Shown: positions 33,103-42,352, numbered from the stretch's first letter. The stretch: DNA of 64,000 nt from CAWIUB01 sp963839175 (GCA_963839175.1 CAWIUB010000001.1:1-64000), one strand, 5' to 3'. Numbers and translations are program-made. Notes: generated by a model from the sequence alone, not told the origin.

Positions 33103-34107
33103 TTACTCGAGGGCGCGCAGCCGCGGCAGCAGGTCCTCGGCGAATTGGGTCAAGAACCGGTTCTGGTCCGCGCCCGGCCCGTGGAACACCAGGTGGTTGA
33201 GCCCGGCGTCCAGGTACGGCTTGATCGCGGCAACGGCCTCGTCCGGGTCGGACGAGACAATCCAGCGCGACGCCACCTGGTCGATCGGCAGTTCGTCGGC
33301 AGCCCGCTCCATGTCGATCGGATCCTCCAGCCCATGCTTCTGGTCGGCCGTCAGGGCCAGCGGCGCCCAGAAATGGGGGTTCTCCAAGGCCTGCCGCGGA
33401 TCACGGTCGTAGGACAGCTTGATCTCGATCATCCGGTCGAACCTCGCGGGGTCGCGCTCGGAGACGGCCAGCCCCTCGTTCACGGCCGGCAGCAGCTTGT
33501 CCGTGTAGAGCTCCATGCCCTTGCCGCTGGTGCAGATGAACCCGTCGCCGGCGCGGCCCGCGTACTTGGCCATCTGCGGGCCACCGGCCGCGAGGTAGAT
33601 CGGCACCGGGTAGCGCGGCTGGTCGTACACGGTGGCGTTCGTGGTCTGGTAGAACTCGCCGTCGAAGGTGACCCGCTGCTCGGTCCACAACGTGCGGATC
33701 AGCCGCACCGCCTCGCGCAGCCGGGCGTACCGCTGTTTGAAGTCCGGCCACTGCAGCCGTGCCACCGCCACCTCGTTCAGCGCCTCGCCGGTGCCGAGCC
33801 CGAGCATGATCCGCTCGGGATACAGGCAGCCCATCGTGGCAAATGCCTGCGCGATCACCGCCGGGTTGTAGCGGAACGTCGCGGTCATGACGCTCGTGCC
33901 GATGAGCACCCGCGACGTCCGCTCGCCGACGGCGGTCATGACCGCGATCGCGAACGGGGCGTGCCCGCCGTTGTGCCGCCACGGCTGGAAGTGGTCGCTG
34001 ACCGTCACGCTGTCCAGGCCCAGCTGCTCGGCCTGCACCGCGAACTCGACGAGCTCGCGTGGACCGAACTGCTCGGCGGACGCCTTGTACCCGATCTTGA
34101 GGTCCAT
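33103..34107 (-). CDS. fgd: F420-dependent glucose-6-phosphate dehydrogenase
   Basis: This 334-aa LLM-fold enzyme has the Fgd-specific sequence throughout: LKIGYKASAEQFGPRELVE, TVSDHFQPWRHNGGHAPF, RYNPAVIAQAFATMGCLYP, LGLGTGEALNE, GRAGDGFICTSGKG, and near the end RWIVSSDPDEAVAAIKPYL and LNHLVFHGPGADQ. It oxidises glucose-6-phosphate and reduces F420, feeding F420-dependent reductases. This is strong evidence for an F420-using actinobacterium. A second LLM oxidoreductase lies 700 bp away. Confidence 0.95.
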   Translation of the reverse strand: MDLKIGYKASAEQFGPRELVEFAVQAEQLGLDSVTVSDHFQPWRHNGGHAPFAIAVMTAVGERTSRVLIGTSVMTATFRYNPAVIAQAFATMGCLYPERIMLGLGTGEALNEVAVARLQWPDFKQRYARLREAVRLIRTLWTEQRVTFDGEFYQTTNATVYDQPRYPVPIYLAAGGPQMAKYAGRAGDGFICTSGKGMELYTDKLLPAVNEGLAVSERDPARFDRMIEIKLSYDRDPRQALENPHFWAPLALTADQKHGLEDPIDMERAADELPIDQVASRWIVSSDPDEAVAAIKPYLDAGLNHLVFHGPGADQNRFLTQFAEDLLPRLRALE

Positions 34108-34169
34108 CCCCCCATCCTGTCATCGCCGGACGCGCGCTTCGACGGAGCAGGATTCCCGCGAAACACCGG

Positions 34170-34177
34170 TGGTACCA
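34170..34177. promoter_or_regulatory. Palindrome before the second vapBC pair
   Basis: The 8-base palindrome TGGTACCA overlaps a -10-like TACCAT at 34173-34178, 7 bases before the ATG of the antitoxin gene. A leaderless, autorepressed transcript would fit. Confidence 0.4.
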
Positions 34178-34185
34178 TATGTGGC

Positions 34186-34401
34186 ATGGAGAAGACGACC
34201 GTATACCTGCCTGCCGATCTCAAGGCCGCCGTCAAGCGGGCGGCCCGCACGCGTGGCGTCTCCGAGGCTGAGGTCATCCGCGATTCCATCCGCGCCAGTG
34301 TTGCCAAGGACCGACCTAGGCCCACCCCCGGTATCTTCCACAGCGACGAACAGATCTCGACCCGAGTTGACGAGTTGCTCAAAGGCTTTGGCGAGCGTTG
34401 A
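34186..34401 (+). CDS. Ribbon-helix-helix antitoxin (VapB/CopG type)
   Basis: This 71-aa protein has the RHH segment KTTVYLPADLKAAVKRAA and VSEAEVIRDSIRASV, then a toxin-binding tail. ATG 34186 is the only reasonable start. The stop overlaps the toxin start (TTGA). Confidence 0.87.
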   Translation: MEKTTVYLPADLKAAVKRAARTRGVSEAEVIRDSIRASVAKDRPRPTPGIFHSDEQISTRVDELLKGFGER

Positions 34402-34805
34402 TCGTCGACACCAGTGTGCTCTTCGCCTTCTTCGACAATGGCGACCGCGAGCACGAACGGGTGCGACCGGTCGTCCTCGAAGCGGGCGAACCCCTGATCC
34501 TCTCTCCATACGTGGTTGCCGAACTTGACTACCTCGCAACGACACGTCTCGGGACAAGGGCTGAGATCGGCGCTCTGCGCGATTTGATAACCGGCGCGTG
34601 GGAGCTTGCGGATTTCGATCTGGATGACCTTCGGTCGGCGGTCAGCGTGATCGAGAAATACGCGGACCAGAACATCGGTCTGGCCGACGCGTCGATGGTG
34701 GTGCTGGCCGACCGATACGGAACGCGCACCATCGGCACGCTGGACCGCCGGCACTTCGGCGCGGTTCGTCCTTTGTCCGGCGGACGATTCCGCATCGTCC
34801 CGTGA
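34398..34805 (+). CDS. PIN-domain toxin (VapC type)
   Basis: This 135-aa PIN protein has IVDTSVLFAFFD, a helix with YVVAELDYLA, NIGLADASMVVLADR and TLDRRHFGAVRP, giving the four acidic positions expected. The start is TTG 34398, overlapping the antitoxin stop. With the RHH gene it forms the second PIN toxin-antitoxin pair of the window. Confidence 0.9.
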   Translation: MIVDTSVLFAFFDNGDREHERVRPVVLEAGEPLILSPYVVAELDYLATTRLGTRAEIGALRDLITGAWELADFDLDDLRSAVSVIEKYADQNIGLADASMVVLADRYGTRTIGTLDRRHFGAVRPLSGGRFRIVP

Positions 34806-35792
34806 TCAGGTTAGTGCGGGTATGACCTCGCGCTCGAACAGCTCGAGGCTGGACGTGTCGTAGGCGGCGTCCACGAAATAGGTGATCGCGTACGTCATGC
34901 CGAGGCTCTCCAACTTCGTCAGCGTCTCGACGATCTGCTCGGGCGTTCCGACGAGCGGGCCGGTCCGGAACAGCTCGTCCGTCCTGGCCACCTGCCGCGC
35001 CGAGGCGAGCGGCCCGTAATGGCCATGGATCCAGGCGAACCGGTCCGCGACCTCCTTGTCCGTCGCACCGATGACGACGTTGTAGTTGGCCGAGCGCACG
35101 ATCGCCTCGTAGTCGGTGCCGATGTCCTGGCAGTGCCTGGCCAGCACCTCGGACTTGTGCGCGAACACGTCCGGCGTGCCTTCGAAGTTGGTGCACTGGG
35201 CGTGCTGCGCCGCGATGCGCAACGTCTTCTGCTCGCCCCCGCCGGCGATCCACAACGGGATCCCGCCGTCTTGCACCGCCACGGGCCAGCCGATCGCGCC
35301 GTCGACCTGGTAGTACTTTCCATCGAGCGTTGCCCTGCCGGACGTCCACAGCTGCCGCATGATCTGCACGCCCTCGTCCAGCCGGCCGAGCCGCTCGCCG
35401 GCGGACGGGAAGCCGTATCCGTACGCCCTCCACTCGTGCTCGTACCACCCGCCGCCGATGCCCATCTCGACCCGGCCGCCAGAGATGACGTCGACGGTGG
35501 CGGCGACCTTGGCCAGGTAGGCGGGATTGCGGTAGCTGACGCAGGTGCACATCTGTCCAAGGCGGATCCGAGCGGTCGTCGCGGCGAGCGCGGCCATCAG
35601 CGTCCACGCCTCGTGCGTCACCTCATCCGTCGGCTGTGGCACGGTGTGGAAGTGGTCATAGACCCACACCGACTCCCACGGTCCGCTTTCGGCACGCCGA
35701 GCAACCTGCAGCATCGTCGGCCACTGCTGGGGCACCTCGATGCCAGCGAGATCCAGCCGCCAGCCCTGCGGAACGAAGAGTCCGAATCGCAT
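34806..35792 (-). CDS. LLM-class F420-dependent oxidoreductase
   Basis: This 328-aa TIM-barrel LLM protein begins RFGLFVPQGWRLDLAG. It has SVWVYDHFHTVPQP, the core ISGGRVEMGIGGGWYEHEW and the C-terminal LVGTPEQIVETLTKLESLG. The fold and motifs fit F420-dependent reductases or dehydrogenases of unknown substrate. The true start is ATG 35792; the frame extends far upstream only as a shadow of the lipoprotein gene. Confidence 0.9.
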   Translation of the reverse strand: MRFGLFVPQGWRLDLAGIEVPQQWPTMLQVARRAESGPWESVWVYDHFHTVPQPTDEVTHEAWTLMAALAATTARIRLGQMCTCVSYRNPAYLAKVAATVDVISGGRVEMGIGGGWYEHEWRAYGYGFPSAGERLGRLDEGVQIMRQLWTSGRATLDGKYYQVDGAIGWPVAVQDGGIPLWIAGGGEQKTLRIAAQHAQCTNFEGTPDVFAHKSEVLARHCQDIGTDYEAIVRSANYNVVIGATDKEVADRFAWIHGHYGPLASARQVARTDELFRTGPLVGTPEQIVETLTKLESLGMTYAITYFVDAAYDTSSLELFEREVIPALT

Positions 35793-35883
35793 GATCGCCA
35801 GCCTACGGCGACCAGTCGCTCGGCTGAACCGGGTGACCGTCCGCTCCGTGTCGATAGGTAACAGTTCCCACCCGGAGGTCTTC

Positions 35884-36456
35884 ATGTTCAATACCCGCTT
35901 GAGGCTGGCCATCGTCGCTGTCGCGGTTTCGGCAATTGGCGTGCTCGCTGCCTGCAGCAGCAGTAGCAACAGCGGCAGCGGCAGCGGCAGCCAGACGAGT
36001 GCCGCCCCGCAGGGCGCCGGCAGCGCACCGGTGTCGGTCACCTCGTCGCCGCTGGGCTCGATCCTCGTCGACAGCCAGGGCAAGACGATCTACTTGTTCG
36101 CCCCCGATTCAGCCAACCACTCGACCTGCAACGGGACGTGTCTGCAGTACTGGCCGATCGTGTCCGCGCCGGCCACGCTGCCCACGGCGGTATCCGGGGT
36201 GACCGCCAAGCTCGGCTCGCTGACACGGTCGGACGGGTCGCATCAGCTGACGGTGGCGGGCCTGCCTGTGTACACGTACGTCGGCGACTCGGGACCGGGG
36301 ACGACCAAGGGCCAGGGCCTGAACCTGTCCGGCGGATTGTGGTGGGTCGTCTCCCCCGCCGGCACGCCGGTGACCTCGAGTGCAGGCTCGAGCGGCTCGA
36401 CGTCGAGCAGCTCGAGCAGTTCGAGCAGCTCGGGCGGCTACGGCAACGGGTACTGA
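35884..36456 (+). CDS. Secreted-repeat lipoprotein (Lipoprotein_15) with Ser-rich tail
   Basis: This 190-aa lipoprotein has signal LAIVAVAVSAIGVLAAC (lipobox LAAC) and a Ser/Gly linker. It then has two secreted-repeat units: GSILVDSQGKTIYLFAPDS...CNGTCLQYWP and the second with LTVAGLPVYTYVGDSGPGTTKGQ. A Ser tract encoded by repeated TCGAGCAGC follows. A GGAGG lies 5 bases before ATG 35884. The repeat domain is common in actinobacterial cell-surface proteins; its function is unknown. Confidence 0.9.
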   Translation: MFNTRLRLAIVAVAVSAIGVLAACSSSSNSGSGSGSQTSAAPQGAGSAPVSVTSSPLGSILVDSQGKTIYLFAPDSANHSTCNGTCLQYWPIVSAPATLPTAVSGVTAKLGSLTRSDGSHQLTVAGLPVYTYVGDSGPGTTKGQGLNLSGGLWWVVSPAGTPVTSSAGSSGSTSSSSSSSSSSGGYGNGY

Positions 36457-36473
36457 CCTGCACCGTCAGGCGC

Positions 36474-37532
36474 TCAGCGGGCCAGCGCTCGGGCGAGCCG
36501 CGGGAATTCGGCGGCCGTCGGCGCGGTGATCCGCAGCCCGGATACCCGGCCTGGCTGCGAGCCGGAGAACACCCGAACCGCGATCCCATCGTCGACGAGG
36601 GCTCGATGCACCGCCAACGGCTCGTCCGTCGCGACGAACCGGTAGTGCACCGGCACGCCGGTCACCACCCCCGGATGACGATCGGACAGCAGCGACTCCA
36701 TCTCGGTCGCGGTCGAGAGCAGCGCAGCGCGGGTCCGTTCCACCCAGTCGCTCGACCGCAAGGCGGTGCTCGCCACCAGCGCGTCCAGGTAGGAGATGGA
36801 CCAGTTCAGCCGCCGCGCGGCGATCGCCTCGCGCAGCGCGGTGTTGCGCGTCCACATCGCACCGGTGCGGGTACCGGCGATGCCGAACAGCTTGTTGGGT
36901 GAGAGCAGGACGACGACGTTGGGCAGCTCGGTGTGGATCATCGACCGTTTGGGGCCGTCGGCGGTGAAGTCGACATAGGCCTCGTCGACGATCAGGGTCG
37001 AGTCGGGATGCGCCCGGCACACCTCGGCCAGGTCGTCGGCGCCAATGTAGATGCCGAGCGGGTTGTTCGGATTGGAGCAGAAGACGTAGTCGTAGCCCCC
37101 CATGGCGACGTCCAGGCGGGCCAGCCGGGAGGTGGGCGTGTCGATGACGTCAGCGGGTTCGGACAGGTGGTTAGTGAACAATTTGATCGTGTCGGTGTAG
37201 TCAGGCGTGAGCACCGCGACACGCTCCGCAGGCAGCACGTCGGCGAACAGCCGGAAGAACTCGGTAATCCCGCGGCCGGCGATCAGCTCGTCCTCGCTCG
37301 AGCCGAGGTAGTCCGCGTACGCATCGAGCAGCAGGTGCTCCGCATCGTAGGGATGTGCCCGCAGCTTCGCCAAGTCGAGCGTCTGCAGCGCCTCGGCCAC
37401 CGCAGCGGGCGGGCCGTAGCGGTTGACGCAGGTGCCGAGGTCGAGGTACGCACGGTCGGCCGACAGACCTCGCAGATCACCGCCCTGCCACAAGGTCGCG
37501 TCCTGCGACAAACTGCCCACCACGACTCCCAT
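36474..37532 (-). CDS. PLP-dependent aminotransferase (HisC/CobD-like, class I/II)
   Basis: This 352-aa fold-type I enzyme has AYLDLGTCVNRYGPP at the N-terminus, FCSNPNNPLGIYI (Asn contacting PLP), LIVDEAYVDF (Asp), and the Schiff-base Lys in LLSPNKLFGIAGTRTG. GLRITAP lies near the end. It resembles histidinol-phosphate aminotransferase or threonine-phosphate decarboxylase but has no his or cob neighbours. Start ATG 37532 is chosen; the longer frame upstream is a shadow of the dipeptidase gene. Confidence 0.87.
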   Translation of the reverse strand: MGVVVGSLSQDATLWQGGDLRGLSADRAYLDLGTCVNRYGPPAAVAEALQTLDLAKLRAHPYDAEHLLLDAYADYLGSSEDELIAGRGITEFFRLFADVLPAERVAVLTPDYTDTIKLFTNHLSEPADVIDTPTSRLARLDVAMGGYDYVFCSNPNNPLGIYIGADDLAEVCRAHPDSTLIVDEAYVDFTADGPKRSMIHTELPNVVVLLSPNKLFGIAGTRTGAMWTRNTALREAIAARRLNWSISYLDALVASTALRSSDWVERTRAALLSTATEMESLLSDRHPGVVTGVPVHYRFVATDEPLAVHRALVDDGIAVRVFSGSQPGRVSGLRITAPTAAEFPRLARALAR

Positions 37533-37594
37533 CACCGCACTGCCATCAGCCTCGTAGGGTAAACGACGCGCCGCCGACTCCCGCGGACCCGCGC

Positions 37595-38716
37595 CTAGCC
37601 ATGAGCGGGCTGAGCGTCGGCGAGGGCGCGGACGACGTTGCGCCGCGTCAACGCGGCGAGCTCGGCGTCCGACCAGCCGCGGTCGATTAGTTCGGCGATC
37701 AGCGCCGGATAGCACGAGACGTCGGCCAGCCCCTTGGGCAGCGCGGAACACCCGTCGTAGTCGCCGCCGATCCCGACGTGCTCGACACCCGCGACAGTGC
37801 GGACGTGCTCGATGTGGTCGGCCACCTGACCCAGCGTCGCGACCGGCATCGGCTCGGCTGCCGCGCGGACGGCGCTGGCGGCCATGTGCGCCGACCAGTC
37901 GCGGAAATCCTCGCCGCGCGCCCGCATCCCAGCGAGCACCTCGGCGTCCCACGCGCGGCATTCCTCGCAGATGAACTGGGGCACGAACGTGACCATGCAG
38001 ACGCCGCCGTTGCTACGCAGCGCCTCGAGTATGTCGTCGGGGACGTTGCGCGGGTGGTCGCAGATCGCGCGCGCGGACGAGTGGCTGAAGATCACCGGGG
38101 AGTTACTGGCGGCGAGCGCGTCGCGCATGGTGTCGGCCGACACGTGGGAGAGGTCGACAAGCATGCCGAGCGCGTTCATCTCGCGAATGACGTCGCGGCC
38201 GAAGTCGTTCAGCCCGCCGAGGGCGGGAATATCGGTAGCGGAATCGGCCCACGGCACGTTCTCGTTGTGGGTGAGCGTCAGGTAACGGACGCCCAGCGCG
38301 TGGAACATCCGCAGCACGCCCAGCGACGAGTCGATGCAGTGGCCACCCTCGGCCCCGATCAACGAGGCGATCCTTCCGACCGCGTGGGCCCGCTCGATGT
38401 CATCGGCCGTCCGGGCGAACGCCAGCAGGGACGGGTAGCGCGCGACCAGCCGATGGACAAAGTCGATCTGCTCCAACGTGGTCGTCACCGCCTGCGACCC
38501 GGCAAGGTTCGCCGGCACGTACACCGACCAGAACTGGCAGCCGACGCCACCCTCCGCCAGCCGGACGAGGTCGGTGTGGGTCTTGCCCTGGCGCACCGAC
38601 ACGTCGTAGTCGTCCAGCTCGCAGCCAAGCTCCCGCAGCGCATACGGCAGGTCGTTGTGCCCGTCGATCAGCGGATACTGGGCGAGCAGGTCCCGGGCCC
38701 GCTGCAGCCCACTCAC
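37595..38716 (-). CDS. Membrane dipeptidase (peptidase M19)
   Basis: This 373-aa renal-dipeptidase-like metallo-enzyme has LIDGHNDLPYALRE with the two metal ligands, Glu in IGAEGGHCIDS, LVDLSHVSADT, FSHSSARAICDHPRN and VGIGGDYDGC. GTG 38716 overlaps the stop of the MBL gene (GTGA), so it is translated together with it. It cleaves dipeptides, possibly with D-amino acids. The regulator-MBL-dipeptidase operon is transcribed away from the drug exporter. Confidence 0.92.
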   Translation of the reverse strand: MSGLQRARDLLAQYPLIDGHNDLPYALRELGCELDDYDVSVRQGKTHTDLVRLAEGGVGCQFWSVYVPANLAGSQAVTTTLEQIDFVHRLVARYPSLLAFARTADDIERAHAVGRIASLIGAEGGHCIDSSLGVLRMFHALGVRYLTLTHNENVPWADSATDIPALGGLNDFGRDVIREMNALGMLVDLSHVSADTMRDALAASNSPVIFSHSSARAICDHPRNVPDDILEALRSNGGVCMVTFVPQFICEECRAWDAEVLAGMRARGEDFRDWSAHMAASAVRAAAEPMPVATLGQVADHIEHVRTVAGVEHVGIGGDYDGCSALPKGLADVSCYPALIAELIDRGWSDAELAALTRRNVVRALADAQPAHG

Positions 38717-39354
38717 ACGGTCAGCGATTCGCGCGCGCGCAGGTGCCGGAACTCGGTGCCGTGCCAGCCACCCACCCGCGACACGTGCGCTTCGGTGAAC
38801 TCCAGCCCGGTCTCGTTCAACAGGCCGTCGTGAATCTGGAACGCCTGCGCGGCACGGACCGACACCACGAAGTCGATCACCTCGGCCACCTTGGACCACG
38901 GCGCGTGGATCGGCACGAACAGCGTCTGCACCGGCTTGGTCGGGACAATCAACGAGTCGCCCGGATGGAAGACCGTCCCGTTCACCAGATAGCACACATT
39001 GGCCACGATCGGGACCGTCGGGTGGATCAGCGCGTGCTGGCCGCCGAAGGTCTCGATGCTGAACCCGGCCGCCTCGAACGTCTCGCCGGGCGCGGCTGCG
39101 CTGACCTGGTCGCCCAGGTCGGCCAGCGACTCGGCCACGCCGCGCGGTGCCCAAATACGCAGCTGCGGATTCGCCGCCGCGGCGGAGCGAAGCGCGCCGG
39201 CATCGAGGTGGTCTGGATGTTCGTGGGTGATCAGCACGGCGTCGGCCCCGTCGAGCGCCTCGGTCGCCTCCGACAGCACGCCGGGGTCGATCACGATGGA
39301 GCTGGTGCCGTCGTCGAACCGCACGCACGAGTGCGAGTACTTGGTCAGGCGCAC
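38713..39354 (-). CDS. UlaG-like MBL-fold hydrolase
   Basis: This 213-aa MBL protein has SHSCVRFDDG at the start, the metal motif THEHPDHLD, GGQHALIHP and FHPGDSLIVP. It is shorter than classical MBL enzymes and fits the UlaG/L-ascorbate-6-P lactonase-like group. The start is GTG 39354, overlapping the regulator gene. Confidence 0.88.
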   Translation of the reverse strand: MRLTKYSHSCVRFDDGTSSIVIDPGVLSEATEALDGADAVLITHEHPDHLDAGALRSAAAANPQLRIWAPRGVAESLADLGDQVSAAAPGETFEAAGFSIETFGGQHALIHPTVPIVANVCYLVNGTVFHPGDSLIVPTKPVQTLFVPIHAPWSKVAEVIDFVVSVRAAQAFQIHDGLLNETGLEFTEAHVSRVGGWHGTEFRHLRARESLTV

Positions 39355-40247
39355 CGTTCCTCCTCGACGATCTGCACGAGCCGGTCGAGCCGCCGGCGCG
39401 TCTCGTTGTCCGCCGGGGTGTACATGAGCAACCGCATGCCGTGCCGGGGTTGCAACCAGGTGTTTGTGACGTCGAAGCGCAGCATGCCGACCAGCGGGTT
39501 GCGGAACCGCTTGCCCTTGTTCTGCACGCCCGCGACCTCGTGCCGATCCCACAACGCCGCGAACTCTGGCGATGCCCTGCGCAGCCGGCGCAGGTGCGCC
39601 TTCCAGGCGGGCTCCGCGACGTGCTCGGCCATCAGCGCGCGGAATTGGGCGACCATGCGCGCGGCGACGATGTCCCAGTCAGGACACGCCTTGCGCCAGG
39701 ACGGATTGGTGAACAGCAGCCACATGCAGTTGCGGTCCTCGACAGGCAGCGCGTCGAGGTCGTCGATCAGCCGCGCATAGGCGGTGTTGTAGGCGAGCAG
39801 GTCGTACTTGCCGGTCTGCACACAGGCCGGGAAGGGCATCAGCTGATCCAGCAGCGAGAGCACAGCCGGCGTGACGGGCGAGCAGTCACCCCGAGGGGCC
39901 TGCTCGGTGGATCCCGCGAGGGTGAACAGGTGAGCGCGCTCGTCCGGGTCCAGCAACAGCGTCCGGGCGACGGACTCCAGCACCTGGTCGGACACCTTGA
40001 TGTCGCGACCTTGCTCGAGCCACGTGTACCAGGTGACGCCCAGGCCGGCGAGCTGGGCGACCTCCTCCCGGCGCAGACCCGGTGTCCGGCGGCGCCCGCC
40101 AAGCGGCACGCCGGCCTGGGACGGCGAGATCCGCTCCCGCCGGCTGCGCAGGAACGCCGACAGCTCCGCCCGGCGGATGGCCCCAGGATCGGGGTGCCGC
40201 AGTGCCGCTGCCTTCGGCGGGGCCGCGGCTGCCATAAGGGACGTCAT
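39345..40247 (-). CDS. XRE-family regulator with MmyB-like ligand-binding domain
   Basis: This 300-aa regulator has an N-terminal helix-turn-helix (LRSRRERISPSQAG, RTPGLRREEVAQLAGLGVTWYTWLEQGR). The C-terminal MmyB domain includes YDLLAYNTAYARL, NCMWLLFTNPSWR and TPADNETRRRLD. Such regulators often control a divergent transporter or reductase. The palindromes at 40280-40323 lie in the divergent gap. ATG 40247 is preferred over 40265. Confidence 0.9.
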   Translation of the reverse strand: MTSLMAAAAPPKAAALRHPDPGAIRRAELSAFLRSRRERISPSQAGVPLGGRRRTPGLRREEVAQLAGLGVTWYTWLEQGRDIKVSDQVLESVARTLLLDPDERAHLFTLAGSTEQAPRGDCSPVTPAVLSLLDQLMPFPACVQTGKYDLLAYNTAYARLIDDLDALPVEDRNCMWLLFTNPSWRKACPDWDIVAARMVAQFRALMAEHVAEPAWKAHLRRLRRASPEFAALWDRHEVAGVQNKGKRFRNPLVGMLRFDVTNTWLQPRHGMRLLMYTPADNETRRRLDRLVQIVEEERCA

Positions 40248-40279
40248 GTGCTCAGCCTGCCTCATCTGGCGACAGGTTT

Positions 40280-40323
40280 CCAGGTACCCCTTATACCTGG
40301 ATAACTGGGCTCTTGGTACCAGG
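40280..40323. promoter_or_regulatory. Palindromic operator between regulator and drug exporter
   Basis: A perfect inverted repeat CCAGGTA (40280-40286) / TACCTGG (40294-40300) with a 7-base spacer is followed by a further half-site GGTACCAGG at 40315-40323. It sits in the middle of the divergent gap between the MmyB-type regulator and the MFS exporter, so it is the likely binding site of that regulator. Confidence 0.7.
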
Positions 40324-40349
40324 CTAGCTGGCGGCGCACCGTGGATGCC

Positions 40350-41789
40350 ATGACGACTGCATTGCGCGCCGCACCGGTCCGGACGATCCCGGCCGAGGCG
40401 TCCACCCTGAGCCAAGCGGGGCTGATCGTCCTGCTGATGGGCGCCTTCCTGCCCATCCTCGACTTCTTCATCGTCAACGTCGCCCTGCCGACGATCGACA
40501 CCGATCTGCACGCGTCTGCGCCGGTCCTAGAGCTCATCGTCGCCGGCTACGGCACCGCGTACGCATTGATGCTCGTGATCGGCGGACGGCTCGGCGATGC
40601 GATCGGGCGGCGGCGGATGTTCGTCTCGGGTATGGCGGGATTCACGCTCGCCTCGTTGGTGTGCGGCATTGCACCCAACGTCGACGTGCTGATCGCCGCA
40701 CGCATCGCTCAGGGCATGACCGCTGCGGCGATCGTGCCGCAGGTGCTGGCGAGCTTCCAGGCGACGCTGGAGGGGCAAGCACGCGCCCGGGCTATCGGGC
40801 TCTACGCGGCCACTGGCGGGCTCGCCGCGGCGGTCGGTCAGCTGCTCGGCGGGCTGCTCGTCAGCGCCGACATCGCCGGCCTCGGCTGGCGGCCGATCTT
40901 CCTCGTCAACGTGCCGGTGGGCCTCGTCGGCATCGCGCTGGCAGCGCGCGTGGTGCCCGAGACGCGATCGCCGGCTCCGGCCAGCGTGGACGTCCCCGGC
41001 ACCACGCTGCTCGGAATCACCCTGGTGTCCCTGCTCATCCCGCTCACCGAAGGCCACGCCCTCGGCTGGCCGGTCTGGACGTGGTTGCTGCTGGCCGTCG
41101 CCCCGATCGCGGCTGCCACGGCGTTCACCGTGGAGCGTCGCATCGAGCTGGCCGGGCGGACGCCGCTGATCCCGCCGTCGCTGGTCGGCGTGCCCGCGAT
41201 GCGACTCGGCCTGGCGATGGCCGTGCCGTTCTTCATGGGATTCGGCGCGTTCATGTTCGTCTTCGCGATCACGGTGCAGGACGGGCTGCGGCAAAGTGCC
41301 CTGCACGCTGGCGTCGCAATCACACCGATGGCGGTGGGTTTCTTCCTGGGTGCGCTGGCGGTCGCTCGGCTGGTCACCCGGTACGGACGGCGGGTCATCA
41401 CCGCGGGCCTCGCGCTGCAGGCCGTGGGCCTCGCCACCTTGATCCCGCAGTTGCTCGGGCACTGGCCGCACCTTGACGTCCTGGCCATGACGCCCAGCCT
41501 GGCCGTCGCGGGCGTTGGGCAGTCCTTCGCGCTGGGTGGGCTGTTCCGCACGATCCTCGCCGACGTGCCACCGCGGCTGGCCGGTATCGGCAGCGGGGTG
41601 CTGGTGACCGTGCAGCAGGGGTCGCTGGCGTTGGGCGTTGCCGCCTTGGGGACGCTGTTCACCGCGCTGTCCGCGACGAGCATGCGCACGGGATTCGCTG
41701 TCGTCGTAAGCATTCAGGTGCTGATTGCGCTTGTCGTGGGCGCGGCCAGTCTGCGCCTCCCGTCGCCCGCGACTACTCCTCCTCGATGA
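40350..41789 (+). CDS. MFS drug exporter, DHA2 (14-helix) family
   Basis: This exporter of about 480 aa has LPILDFFIVNVALPTID in helix 1, GGRLGDAIGRRRMFVSG in loop 2-3 and the antiporter motif C region (GGLAAAVGQLLGGLLV). Later helices follow to LVVGAASLRLP. It probably extrudes a drug or metabolite and is controlled by the divergent MmyB regulator. ATG 40350 is preferred over GTG 40341. Its 3' end overlaps the convergent DUF5709 gene. Confidence 0.92.
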   Translation: MTTALRAAPVRTIPAEASTLSQAGLIVLLMGAFLPILDFFIVNVALPTIDTDLHASAPVLELIVAGYGTAYALMLVIGGRLGDAIGRRRMFVSGMAGFTLASLVCGIAPNVDVLIAARIAQGMTAAAIVPQVLASFQATLEGQARARAIGLYAATGGLAAAVGQLLGGLLVSADIAGLGWRPIFLVNVPVGLVGIALAARVVPETRSPAPASVDVPGTTLLGITLVSLLIPLTEGHALGWPVWTWLLLAVAPIAAATAFTVERRIELAGRTPLIPPSLVGVPAMRLGLAMAVPFFMGFGAFMFVFAITVQDGLRQSALHAGVAITPMAVGFFLGALAVARLVTRYGRRVITAGLALQAVGLATLIPQLLGHWPHLDVLAMTPSLAVAGVGQSFALGGLFRTILADVPPRLAGIGSGVLVTVQQGSLALGVAALGTLFTALSATSMRTGFAVVVSIQVLIALVVGAASLRLPSPATTPPR

Positions 41790-42150
41790 CGTGCACTGCC
41801 GCCTCTTCGGCACTGGCCGCGTCTCCCGCGCGCCCGACGTCGTAGGCGACCTCGTCCTTCTCCTCGTCCTCGTGCGCGCCCTCGTCGGGTGAAACCAGCC
41901 GGCCGGCCCGCTCTTCGGCAGTGCTGAACGTGACGTCCTCGACGGTGATGTCCGGCTCCTCCTCGGCGAGCAGCTGGTCGAGCGACTCGCCGCGTCGCTC
42001 TTCTTCGGCCGTTGTGCCGAAGCGGGTGGCCTTGGGTTCGTAGTCGGGCGGCGAGTATCCGGCGTCCAGCGGGTCTTCGGTGTTGTCGCCTGTCAACGTC
42101 TCGGACGGGTCGAGCTGATCGTTGCCCTCGAAGCTGTCGTTGTCACTCAT
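41773..42150 (-). CDS. DUF5709-type acidic protein
   Basis: This 125-aa, very acidic, probably disordered protein has YSPPDYEPKATRFGTTAEEE, ESLDQLLAEEEPD and GRLVSPDEGAHEDEEKDEVA, a pattern seen in small actinobacterial DUF5709 proteins. GAGGTGA precedes ATG 42150. The function is unknown. Confidence 0.8.
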   Translation of the reverse strand: MSDNDSFEGNDQLDPSETLTGDNTEDPLDAGYSPPDYEPKATRFGTTAEEERRGESLDQLLAEEEPDITVEDVTFSTAEERAGRLVSPDEGAHEDEEKDEVAYDVGRAGDAASAEEAAVHVIEEE

Positions 42151-42258
42151 TTAGCTCACCTCTTCGCGCAAGCGCACATGCACTCGCTGGAAGGCGCTGC
42201 AATCGCATGATTGCGCGGGGACCCCGCGATCGGCCGCTCGTTCCGCACCTGCACCCCA

Positions 42259-42279
42259 CGAAATCGCTTCGCGATTTCG
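42259..42279. terminator. Stem-loop between two minus-strand genes
   Basis: CGAAATCGC / GCGATTTCG form a perfect 9-bp stem with a TTC loop. It lies between the end of the FAD monooxygenase gene and the DUF5709 gene and has no T-run. It is a candidate terminator or a short repeat element. Confidence 0.5.
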
Positions 42280-42352
42280 CAGGGACCCCGCACAAGCTCG
42301 GCGCTGGCGCGCCTGCGATGCTCGCTCGCTCATGCCCCAACTCAAGCACAAG

